A stretch of DNA of 64,000 nt, from assembly GCF_016765585.1 (NCBI RefSeq), contig NZ_JAESWC010000002.1, positions 620,001 to 684,000 on the forward strand. The letters are read 5' to 3'. Position 1 is the stretch's first letter. Each line of letters begins with the position of its first letter. Below the pieces are notes generated by a model, which worked only from the letters and a program-made list of their open reading frames with translations, was not told the origin of the DNA and did no database searches. Of the stretch, positions 42,790 to 52,032 are shown piece by piece. This DNA comes from Clostridium rhizosphaerae. Lineage in GTDB: Bacteria > Bacillota > Clostridia > Clostridiales > Clostridiaceae. The position numbers were made by a program, and so were the translations under genes.

Positions 42790-43035
42790 TTAGTGCCGAT
42801 ATTAATACGACTTTGAATAACAAGCAGGATTTCAACACGTTTCTTTAACAAAGCCTAAATTTAAATTTATATCTTTTATATTATCCTCAATATGGTAAAA
42901 TTAAACCTGATGCATTTTATAATATAATTTATCACAAAATAATATACTATTTATATCTGAATTTATTTGATTTAAGAAGGTTAAAGTCCTTAATTGGCTT
43001 TAAAGGAAAGTTTACCAGTGAAAGAAGGAATGATC

Positions 43036-43887
43036 TTGGCAAGATATAAAACAAAAAGCTTTTTAAAAAGCATTATTTTTAGATATATAGATGATGAAAT
43101 CACTGCTATGGCTTCACAGCTAGCTTACAGTTTGCTATTAGCTTTTTTCCCTTTCTTGATATTATTAATGACATTAGTAGGCTATAGTTCTGTAAAAAGT
43201 GAAGATGTTCTTACAGCCTTAGGCACCATTCTTCCTATTGATGTTCTAAAATTAGTAAAAAATACTGTTGTTGAAGTTGTAGATACAAGACGCAGTGGAC
43301 TATTATCAATAAGTATGATTACAACTATATGGACTGCCTCTAACGGATTTAATGCTGTAATTAGAGGGCTCAATAAAGCCTATGATGAAAGGGAAAAAAG
43401 GCCTTATTGGAAAGTCCAGCTAACTGCAATTTTATGTACAATTGGATTAGTGCTTATAATAATAACAGCCTTTGCGCTTTTAGTTTTTGGAGAAGTAGGT
43501 GTAAAATTTTTAATAAATAGATTTCATGTTACTCCTAGAGTTGAATATATAATTGATTTTGCCAGATATATTATTGGATTGACTGCAATGATAATCGTAT
43601 TTAATGCAGTATATAGATACACACCTAGTAAGAGACTTACTTGGGGAGAAACATTCCCTGGTGCAGTTTTTACTACTATAGGATGGACTTTAATATCTGT
43701 AGGATTTTCTTATTATGTAAATAACTTTGGCAGCTATTCAAAAATTTATGGAAGTCTTGGTGCAGTTATAGCATTAATGTCCTGGCTTTTTATAAGTTCA
43801 GTTATTATACTTATTGGCGGTGAAATTAATGCTACTTTAGCTTATAGAAAACTAGATTTAGAAAAGCATAAAGGAAATAAATATTAA
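43036..43887 (+). CDS. YihY/BrkB family membrane protein
   Basis: A 283-residue protein with about six hydrophobic helices and the YihY pattern: ITAMASQLAYSLLLAFFPFL, SNGFNAVIRGLNKAYDERE, RYTPSKRLTW and YGSLGAVIALMSWLFIS. The family was once called BrkB or RNase BN wrongly; actual role is unknown, possibly transport. The start is uncertain: TTG 43036 has AGAAGGA seven bases upstream; ATG 43030, GTG 43018 and TTG 42994 are in frame. A 548-bp gap with repeats lies upstream. Confidence 0.88.
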   Translation: MARYKTKSFLKSIIFRYIDDEITAMASQLAYSLLLAFFPFLILLMTLVGYSSVKSEDVLTALGTILPIDVLKLVKNTVVEVVDTRRSGLLSISMITTIWTASNGFNAVIRGLNKAYDEREKRPYWKVQLTAILCTIGLVLIIITAFALLVFGEVGVKFLINRFHVTPRVEYIIDFARYIIGLTAMIIVFNAVYRYTPSKRLTWGETFPGAVFTTIGWTLISVGFSYYVNNFGSYSKIYGSLGAVIALMSWLFISSVIILIGGEINATLAYRKLDLEKHKGNKY

Positions 43888-43895
43888 GAATTACT

Positions 43896-43936
43896 AAAGC
43901 AGCACTCACTGTAATAGTGAATGCTGCTTTATTTTA
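43896..43936. terminator. Bidirectional terminator
   Basis: AAAGCAGCA ... TGCTGCTTT with inner CTCAC/GTGAA pairing, between convergent genes; T-rich on the plus strand. Confidence 0.82.
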
Positions 43937-43937
43937 A

Positions 43938-44111
43938 CTACATATGTGATCCATTTTCACTCTGCCTCACTGCTCTGGCTTTTCCATGAACCTGGGCATC
44001 ATTTCCTGTATCTTTATATCCTGTTTCAGAATTTAGACTATTAAAAGTTTTATCCATCATAGATTGATTTTTAGCCTCTTCTACAGTATTCTTTCTTTTA
44101 TTCTGAGCCAT
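43938..44111 (-). CDS. Small hydrophilic protein, unknown
   Basis: A 57-residue protein (MAQNKRKNTVEEAKNQS...) rich in Asn, Lys and Gln, with no recognised family. ATG 44111 has AAAGGAGATG upstream; the frame to 44144 lacks support. It has the feel of a small spore or stress protein but no SASP motif. Confidence 0.55.
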   Translation of the reverse strand: MAQNKRKNTVEEAKNQSMMDKTFNSLNSETGYKDTGNDAQVHGKARAVRQSENGSHM

Positions 44112-44188
44112 TAAATCATCTCCTTTAAATTTTAAAGTTTTCACTACTAGGTTGCCCAGAAAAAAGAACTTTTAATACTACTTTGAAG

Positions 44189-44470
44189 TTACCAGAAATA
44201 ATAAAAGAACCTGTAAATTATGTAAATTTGTATTATTAAAATTACAGGTATTCCAAACACAAACTTAAAGTGTCTTGTCTTATGATTAAACATTCTCATT
44301 CCAATTAAAATTCCTAAACTCCCAAACAAAATTGCAATTATAAAAAGCCTCTGTTCAGGTACTCTCCAATATCCTTTTTTTGCTTTCTTCTTATCAGAAT
44401 ACATAACAAAAACAGCAAAAATATTAATAATAACTAGATATAAAAACAAATAAAACACTATGTACCCCAC
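44189..44470 (-). CDS. DUF1294 membrane protein
   Basis: A 93-residue protein with three hydrophobic helices and the DUF1294 pattern YSDKKKAKKGYWRVPEQRLF and FNHKTRHFKFVFGIP. The family is of unknown function. It starts after a TATAAT-like box of its own, 51 nt downstream of the EamA transporter gene. Confidence 0.88.
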   Translation of the reverse strand: MGYIVFYLFLYLVIINIFAVFVMYSDKKKAKKGYWRVPEQRLFIIAILFGSLGILIGMRMFNHKTRHFKFVFGIPVILIIQIYIIYRFFYYFW

Positions 44471-44521
44471 ATCCTATTCTATACTTCATTAATTATTATA
44501 TTATAACAGATTAGTAATTAT

Positions 44522-45379
44522 TTATTTCCTTATAATATAAACAGCATAAAAAATTAAAATTGCACCTAAAAGCTGTATTATAGTAACAGGTTCTTTTAAA
44601 ATTAAAAATGAAAGGAGCATAGCGGTTGGAGTCTCTATGTTTCCTATAATTGAGGCTTTTAAAGAACCTATATATTTTATTGCTGCGTACATAAGAGTTA
44701 GAGGAATTATTTCGCAAAATAAAGCTAATATAACAGTATATTTAATCATATTTGTAGAAACTTTACCCTGAAATATAAATACAGGGAACTTGTACAACAT
44801 TAAGCTCAATAGGGAAAACAGCGTAGAATATGCATTTATTGCAAGCGGTTCTACATTTGAAAGCCTATGTTCAGAGTAAATATTCATAAATGCATAAAAT
44901 ACGGCTGCCAAAATACCAAAGAGTATACCTAAAGGCGAGTATTTAATTTCCCCTTTCATTAACCCTAAAGCAAATATACATCCTATAAAAGCTAAAATAA
45001 GTGCTAGTATTTTATGCATGCTTATTCTTTCTTTTCCAAATATAACAGAATAAAAAAATACGATTATTGGATAGGTGTATAGTAGTATAGTTACCATAGA
45101 CATTGGCAAATAACTGTAGGATTTATAATAAAATACTGTCATGAATGTATTTCCAACTACTCCTAAGACAAATAAATGAAACAGCTCCTTTTTAGAGGCC
45201 CTCATTCTGCTCCTATTAAAAACAAACAGCAGTATAAACATGAGCGGTACCGCAATGAAGTATTGTAAGGTTAACAAATCTACAGATTCAGTTCCTTCTA
45301 GAAAAGCAAGTTTTACAATAAGCCCCGCACTACCAAAAAATATTGCAGAGATTATTGAATATAAATATCCTTTTTTCAA
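44522..45379 (-). CDS. EamA/DMT family transporter
   Basis: A 285-residue protein with ten hydrophobic helices in two EamA repeats (FFGSAGLIVKLAF and GILFGILAAVFYAFMN starts). DMT exporters carry amino acids, nucleosides or drugs out of the cell; cargo unknown. TTG 45379 is chosen because GGTGATT lies upstream; ATG 45391 overlaps that site. It follows the MFS gene by 42 nt on the same strand. Confidence 0.88.
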   Translation of the reverse strand: MKKGYLYSIISAIFFGSAGLIVKLAFLEGTESVDLLTLQYFIAVPLMFILLFVFNRSRMRASKKELFHLFVLGVVGNTFMTVFYYKSYSYLPMSMVTILLYTYPIIVFFYSVIFGKERISMHKILALILAFIGCIFALGLMKGEIKYSPLGILFGILAAVFYAFMNIYSEHRLSNVEPLAINAYSTLFSLLSLMLYKFPVFIFQGKVSTNMIKYTVILALFCEIIPLTLMYAAIKYIGSLKASIIGNIETPTAMLLSFLILKEPVTIIQLLGAILIFYAVYIIRK

Positions 45380-45421
45380 AATAATCACCATATATTAAAT
45401 TCAGCATAATTCTAAAACTTA

Positions 45422-46849
45422 TTACGCCGTTTTTTCTTTCCTATTAATTAGTCTAAATAAAGTTAATAAAACCCCTAAAATGCATATTGCTGCAGCTGTT
45501 CTATATACAAACATCATAGCGTATACAAACACGTCCTCTCTTCCTTCTACAAAGCTTACAACTGTATATCCAATCTTAGCACTCATTCTATTATAAAGTA
45601 AGGTTAAAGAAAAAGCTATTCCAAAAACCATTCCCAAGTTTCTTATAAGAGCATTTATACTCGCGGCAATTCCAAGCTTATATTTTGGTGCGGTTGACAT
45701 TACCAAAGAATTATTAGGAGACTGAAAAAGTCCGTTTCCTATTCCTAGTACACTCATACTCAGTATTATTGATATAAAGCTTGAATTTAAGTTTAAAAAT
45801 GATAGAAACAATAATCCTAAAGCTGTTAATACAAGCCCTAAGAGTGTTAATATTTCACTGCCTATTATATCAGATAGATATCCGCTTAAAGGTGCCACCA
45901 GGGCTACTGTGATAGGATAAACCATCATAAGCATTCCTGCTACTTGCGCATTAGTCTTAATCGCATTTTGAAGATAAAAAGGATGTATAATATTTGTACA
46001 AAATATAGTTAAAAATGATATAAAAGCACAGATGATACTTATAGTAAATAACTTATTATGAAACAATGAAAACTCAAGCATAGGATACTTAGCTCTTTTT
46101 TCCCAAAAATAAAAAACTATTAAGCAAACTGCGGCAACAATAAAACCTGACAAAATATAGATATTACTCCATCCAAATTCTTCTGCACTCAGCATTGACC
46201 AAAATAAAGATACAACAGCAATCGAAAAAAATACTGCGCCTAAAAAATCAAAGCTTTCATTTATCGTTTTAGTGTCCTTAGGCAGAAGTTTAACTCCAAG
46301 TAAAAACGCACCAATTCCTATTGGAACATTTATCAAAAAAATTGATTCCCAGTTAAATAGTCCAACCATTATTCCACCTAGTGGAGGTCCTATCATTGTC
46401 CCTAAAGCTACGGTAGTACCAGAGAGTCCAAGTGCCCTGCCTCTCTCGTTTTCTGGAAATACGCTTGTTATTATAGCTTGACTGCAGGACATAGTCATAG
46501 AAGCTCCAACAGCCTGTATTATTCTTGAAATAATAAGAGTGCTTACACTTTTTGAAATACCGCAAAACAATGAACCTATGGAGAATATTAAAAAACCATA
46601 TTGATAAACAAGTTTTTTACCTTTTAAATCGGCAATTCTTCCAAATGTTAAAATCATTGAGGAAATCACTATTAAATAACTTGTAACAACCCATTGTATC
46701 GCAGACATTCCTACGTCAAGCTGTTTTGCTATTGTAGGAAGAGCTACATTAACAATACTGCTGTCTAATGTAGACATAAAAGGTCCTATTAAAACTACAG
46801 CTAGAATAAGCCATCTATTTTGAGCCTGTTGTTCTTTAGCATATATCAT
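45422..46849 (-). CDS. MFS transporter, DHA2 (EmrB/QacA) type, 14 helices
   Basis: A 475-residue protein with about 14 hydrophobic helices. Motif C-like STLDSSIVNVALPTIAKQL, motif A RIADLKGKK and the central GPPLGGIMVGLFNWES are as in the DHA2 group. Such proteins export drugs or lipophilic compounds in exchange for protons. No TetR or MarR regulator is beside it, unlike many drug-induced members. It follows mnmH by 21 nt and is likely co-transcribed. Confidence 0.9.
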   Translation of the reverse strand: MIYAKEQQAQNRWLILAVVLIGPFMSTLDSSIVNVALPTIAKQLDVGMSAIQWVVTSYLIVISSMILTFGRIADLKGKKLVYQYGFLIFSIGSLFCGISKSVSTLIISRIIQAVGASMTMSCSQAIITSVFPENERGRALGLSGTTVALGTMIGPPLGGIMVGLFNWESIFLINVPIGIGAFLLGVKLLPKDTKTINESFDFLGAVFFSIAVVSLFWSMLSAEEFGWSNIYILSGFIVAAVCLIVFYFWEKRAKYPMLEFSLFHNKLFTISIICAFISFLTIFCTNIIHPFYLQNAIKTNAQVAGMLMMVYPITVALVAPLSGYLSDIIGSEILTLLGLVLTALGLLFLSFLNLNSSFISIILSMSVLGIGNGLFQSPNNSLVMSTAPKYKLGIAASINALIRNLGMVFGIAFSLTLLYNRMSAKIGYTVVSFVEGREDVFVYAMMFVYRTAAAICILGVLLTLFRLINRKEKTA

Positions 46850-46870
46850 AATTTTCTCCCTGTTGTTATT

Positions 46871-47902
46871 TTAATTATGAATATATTCTTCCACCCACTC
46901 AATTAAAAATTCACCAGCTTTTTTTATATCTTGTATATTAATATTTAAGTCATACTTATATTTATTGATCCCATTTAAGTACATTGGATCATAATATTTA
47001 ACCATAAGTTCTTTGGCAACCTCTTCAAAATCACCCTTCTGCACTAAATCTTTATACCTTTCAATATTTTTACTGCTAATATATCTTTCTAAACTATCTA
47101 ACGATGAAAGTATTTCTTCTACTGCATTTTCTGAATTTGTGTATTCCTTTATAATTAATCCAGCTCTAAAATCTAAATCTGCGTCAGCTAAAATATGAAC
47201 TCCTTTTTCCATACTGCTGTATATATAATCAGGAATTATAATGTTTCCTATTCTTTTGCTTTCCCCTTCTACAAAAACATAATTTGTTTTTCTGTTTTTT
47301 ATTGATTCATAAACTAAGGCTTCAAACTGCTTTTGGCTTCTTCCTTGGCCAAGTCCTACATTTCCTAGAAGAGAGCCTCTATGGTTTGCTGCTTCTTCCA
47401 AGTCAAGTACATCCATATCTTTTCCCTTTAAGTACTTTAGTAATTCCGTTTTGCCAACGCCAGTTTTTCCGTGAATAACTATATATTTTATATTTTCATT
47501 AACTTTAATTAATTGTTCATTAATAAATTTTCTATATCCCTTATAACCTCCGCTAAGCTTATATGTATCCATGCCTAAAGTACTAAACAAAGAACATAAA
47601 CTAGAACTTCTCATTCCTCCTCTTGCACAAAAAAGAATAAGTTTATCATATTTCTTATCAAGCTCAGAAATCTGCTCATATATAAGAGGAAGCTTTTTTG
47701 ATACTGCCTCTATTCCTGTCTTTTTAGCTTTTTCAACACTTTCATTAACATATAAAAAGCCTATTTCTTTTCTTTCTTCATCATCAAATATAGGAATGTT
47801 TATAGCTCCTGGTATACTTGCTTCCTTATGTTCCTGAGGACTTCTTACATCTATAATAAGATAATTTCCCTTTAATTCACTATAATCAACTGTCTTAAAC
47901 AT
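46871..47902 (-). CDS. mnmH: tRNA 2-selenouridine synthase MnmH
   Basis: A 343-residue enzyme with an N-terminal rhodanese domain (catalytic Cys92 in FCARGGMRS) and a C-terminal P-loop domain (HGKTGVGKTELL at residues ~144-155). It replaces sulfur with selenium in 2-thiouridine at tRNA position 34, using selenophosphate. Its presence fits the selenoprotein genes grdA and grdB in the same window. CGGAGATAAA precedes the ATG. The following two transporter genes are close behind it. Confidence 0.94.
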   Translation of the reverse strand: MFKTVDYSELKGNYLIIDVRSPQEHKEASIPGAINIPIFDDEERKEIGFLYVNESVEKAKKTGIEAVSKKLPLIYEQISELDKKYDKLILFCARGGMRSSSLCSLFSTLGMDTYKLSGGYKGYRKFINEQLIKVNENIKYIVIHGKTGVGKTELLKYLKGKDMDVLDLEEAANHRGSLLGNVGLGQGRSQKQFEALVYESIKNRKTNYVFVEGESKRIGNIIIPDYIYSSMEKGVHILADADLDFRAGLIIKEYTNSENAVEEILSSLDSLERYISSKNIERYKDLVQKGDFEEVAKELMVKYYDPMYLNGINKYKYDLNINIQDIKKAGEFLIEWVEEYIHN

Positions 47903-48019
47903 TTTATCTCCGTCTTTCTGTATTTTTTCATCATAATAGTATATTACTAAATATTAATTATGTCAAAAAGAGAAGAATTTAGTCAGTCCATAAGAATGAA
48001 TTCAAATAGACCAATGTTA

Positions 48020-48056
48020 AAAAGCAGCAATTATAATGAACATAATTGCTGCTTTT
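48020..48056 (-). terminator. Terminator of asnS
   Basis: Minus-strand AAAGCAGCAATTAT and ATAATTGCTGCTTT form a stem followed by UUAACAUU; 15 nt after the asnS stop. Confidence 0.82.
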
Positions 48057-48070
48057 CATATATCTAATTA

Positions 48071-49462
48071 TTAAAACTCTGCTGTACCAGGAGTTCTTGG
48101 GAAAGGAATAACATCTCTTATATTCGCCATTCCTGTTAAATACATTAGTATTCTCTCAAATCCAAGTCCAAAGCCTGAATGTACTGTTTCTCCATATTTT
48201 CTCAGTTCTAAATACCACCAGTAATCTTCCTTGTTAAGCCCCAGCTCTTCCATTCTTGCTTCAAGAACGCTTAGTCTTTCTTCTCTTTGGCTTCCACCAA
48301 TTATTTCACCTACACCAGGTACTAAAAGATCTGTTGCTGCAACAGTTTTTCCATCATCATTTAATTTCATGTAAAAAGCTTTAATGTCCTTTGGATAATT
48401 TGTTACAAATACGGGTTTTTTAAAGTGTTTTTCAGTCAAGTATCTTTCATGTTCTGTTTGAAGGTCAACTCCCCAGCTAACAGGATAGTCAAACTTTTCA
48501 CCGCATTTTTCTAAGATTTCTACGGCTTCAGTATACGTAACTCTTCCAAAGTCTGAGCTTATTACATTATTTAATCTGTCAAATAAAGTGTTGTCGATAA
48601 ACTTATTGAAGAACTCCATTTCTTCTGGAGCATTTTCCATAACATAGTTTATTATATACTTAACCATTTCTTCAGCAACTTCCATATCATCCTGAAGATC
48701 TGCAAAAGCCATTTCTGGCTCAATCATCCAGAACTCAGCAGCATGTTTTGTAGTATTTGAGTTTTCAGCCCTAAAGGTTGGTCCAAAGGTATAAACATTT
48801 CTAAATGCCAAAGCAAAAGTTTCAACATTCAGCTGTCCGCTTACAGTAAGATTTGTTTCTTTTCCAAAGAAGTCTTTTGAAGTATCTATTTTTCCATCCT
48901 CAGTTTTAGGGACATTGTTTAAATCTAATGTAGTTAATCTGAACATTTCTCCAGCACCTTCACAGTCACTTCCAGTAATTATTGGAGTATGAACATACAC
49001 AAAACCTCTTTCCTGGAAAAACTTATGAATAGCAAAGGCAGCTATTGATCGTACTCTAAATACCGCCGCAAAAGTGTTGCTTCTTGGTCTTAAGTGAGCT
49101 ATTGTTCTTAAATATTCATAAGAGTGTCTCTTCTTTTGGAGCGGAAAATCTGAATGAGAAAGTCCTTCAATTATTATTTTCTTAGCTTTAATTTCAAAAG
49201 GCTGTTTTGATTCTGGTGTTAATTCTACAATACCTTCTATTGTAATTGAAGAGCTTATTGGAAGCTTAGATACATCCTTATAATTATCTAGTTCGCTCTC
49301 AAAAACTATTTGAACGTTTTTAAAGAAACTTCCATCATTTAGCTCTATAAATCCAAAGGCATTAGAAGCTCTAACCGTCCTTATCCATCCAGATATGCTT
49401 ACAATTTGTCCAGCATATTTTTCTGTTTCTCTGTACAACTGTTTGATTACAACTGTTTCCAT
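48071..49462 (-). CDS. asnS: Asparaginyl-tRNA synthetase
   Basis: A 463-residue class II synthetase. N-terminal OB-fold anticodon-binding domain ([19 protein letters not shown] start), class II motif 2 [18 protein letters not shown] and motif 3 [15 protein letters not shown]. It charges tRNA-Asn with asparagine. It has AGGAGGAATAAAA before the ATG. Regulation is unusually rich: a consensus promoter, an Asn T-box with AAC specifier and terminator, and then a tandem pair of 86-bp hairpin repeats before the start. Confidence 0.97.
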   Translation of the reverse strand: METVVIKQLYRETEKYAGQIVSISGWIRTVRASNAFGFIELNDGSFFKNVQIVFESELDNYKDVSKLPISSSITIEGIVELTPESKQPFEIKAKKIIIEGLSHSDFPLQKKRHSYEYLRTIAHLRPRSNTFAAVFRVRSIAAFAIHKFFQERGFVYVHTPIITGSDCEGAGEMFRLTTLDLNNVPKTEDGKIDTSKDFFGKETNLTVSGQLNVETFALAFRNVYTFGPTFRAENSNTTKHAAEFWMIEPEMAFADLQDDMEVAEEMVKYIINYVMENAPEEMEFFNKFIDNTLFDRLNNVISSDFGRVTYTEAVEILEKCGEKFDYPVSWGVDLQTEHERYLTEKHFKKPVFVTNYPKDIKAFYMKLNDDGKTVAATDLLVPGVGEIIGGSQREERLSVLEARMEELGLNKEDYWWYLELRKYGETVHSGFGLGFERILMYLTGMANIRDVIPFPRTPGTAEF

Positions 49463-49469
49463 TTTTATT

Positions 49470-49642
49470 CCTCCTTTTAGTCGGAAGCACTGAGCAATTA
49501 AAGATTACTCGCTTCCGCTCGCTAATTACTCGTAAAAGGTCATTTAGACCTTTTACCTCCTTTTAGTCGGAAGCACTGAGCAATTAAAGATTACTCGCTT
49601 CCGCTCAAAAATTACTCGCAAAAGTCCATTTAGGACTTTTAC
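49470..49642 (-). repeat. Tandem 86-bp hairpin repeat in the asnS leader
   Basis: Two copies, 49470-49555 and 49556-49641, differ at about 9 positions. In the RNA each copy has stem 1 (AAAAGGUC-UAAAU-GACCUUUU in one copy, AAAAGUCC-AUUUA-GGACUUUU in the other) and stem 2 (CGGAAGCGAGUAAU paired with AUUGCUC..GCUUCCG), and ends in AGGAGG. The differences in stem 1 are paired and compensatory, so the structure is kept. It lies after the T-box terminator and before asnS. Confidence 0.85.
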
Positions 49643-49668
49643 ATCATATATTTTTATTTTGAAATATA

Positions 49669-49708
49669 AAAAAACCTTTCGTTCCATAAAATAATGGGAC
49701 GAAAGGTT
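49669..49708 (-). terminator. T-box terminator before asnS
   Basis: Minus-strand AACCTTTCGTCCC and GGAACGAAAGGTT form a stem followed by UUUUUUUAU. The alternative antiterminator uses the T-box GGGTGGCACCGCG just upstream. Confidence 0.9.
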
Positions 49709-49935
49709 AACTTGCGCGGTGCCACCCAAATTGCTTAATAAAAAGCCGGCTTAATAAGTACATATAATACTTCCCAACTAGTAACGTGTTGGCCTCGTCT
49801 AAGCCTACTTTAAACAATTTCGGTTAGAAACTCAGAGATGTTCTTCACTATAAGCTTCATACCAGACTCCCACCAGCGCTGGCTCTCTTTAAATCTATCC
49901 TATAGCTACTCTTCTCATCAATGTTTATATCCTTA
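49709..49935 (-). promoter_or_regulatory. Asn-specific T-box leader
   Basis: The minus strand has the T-box sequence UUUGGGUGGCACCGCG (plus-strand 49715-49730), preceded by a long stem I. In the specifier loop GUGAAGAACAUCUCUGAG the codon AAC (49842-49840) is the expected Asn specifier. Uncharged tRNA-Asn should stabilise the antiterminator and allow asnS transcription. Confidence 0.93.
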
Positions 49936-49949
49936 TTAAATTATTATAT

Positions 49950-49978
49950 ATTATACTTTTTATTGTAGTATATGTCAA
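49950..49978 (-). promoter_or_regulatory. Consensus sigma-A promoter for the asnS T-box
   Basis: Minus-strand TTGACA (49978-49973), exactly 17 nt, then TATAAT (49955-49950): perfect consensus. It lies just after the htpG stop. Confidence 0.9.
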
Positions 49979-49988
49979 TAATAAAAAA

Positions 49989-51836
<1,848 letters not shown>

Positions 51837-51862
51837 TAAAACCCCTCCTTTTGCTGTATTCC

Positions 51863-51967
51863 TATATAGAAAGTAATAATAATCTTTTCACTGAGCTGTC
51901 CCAAAATGTCTAATCTTCAAAGACTTATTGGACAGCTCAGTGTAATTAGATTATTACTTTCTATATA
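51863..51967. repeat. ~105-bp imperfect palindrome upstream of htpG
   Basis: Left arm 51863-51902 and right arm 51930-51967 match over perfect blocks TATATAGAAAGTAATAAT and CACTGAGCTGTCC, with an inner AGTCT/AGACT hairpin. It lies in the htpG leader on the minus strand. No U-tract follows. It could be a MITE-like repeat or an mRNA structure; no copies elsewhere in the window. Confidence 0.75.
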
Positions 51968-52032
51968 CTCTTTTGTATTCCATGCAATATTTTATTACTC
52001 TAATTAAATATTGTCAATATATGGTCAGCATT

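Larger units (their letters stand above)
42488..43035. other. 548-bp repeat-bearing intergenic region upstream of yihY
   Basis: A long AT-rich stretch with no supported gene. It holds two diverged copies of a ~50-bp sequence (42565-42616 and 42740-42789), a hairpin TACTGCAAACCAT/ATGGTTACAGTA at 42621-42646 and an 8-bp tandem repeat at 42661-42692. It carries promoter signals for yihY somewhere at its right end. It may be a decayed mobile or duplicated element. Confidence 0.55.

Noticed and set aside
51863-51967. Insertion sequence ends
   Set aside because: No transposase fits between or beside the arms; only a small palindrome is present.
51837-52032. CIRCE or CtsR operator for htpG
   Set aside because: No TTAGCACTC/GAGTGCTAA pair and no CtsR heptad repeats were seen.
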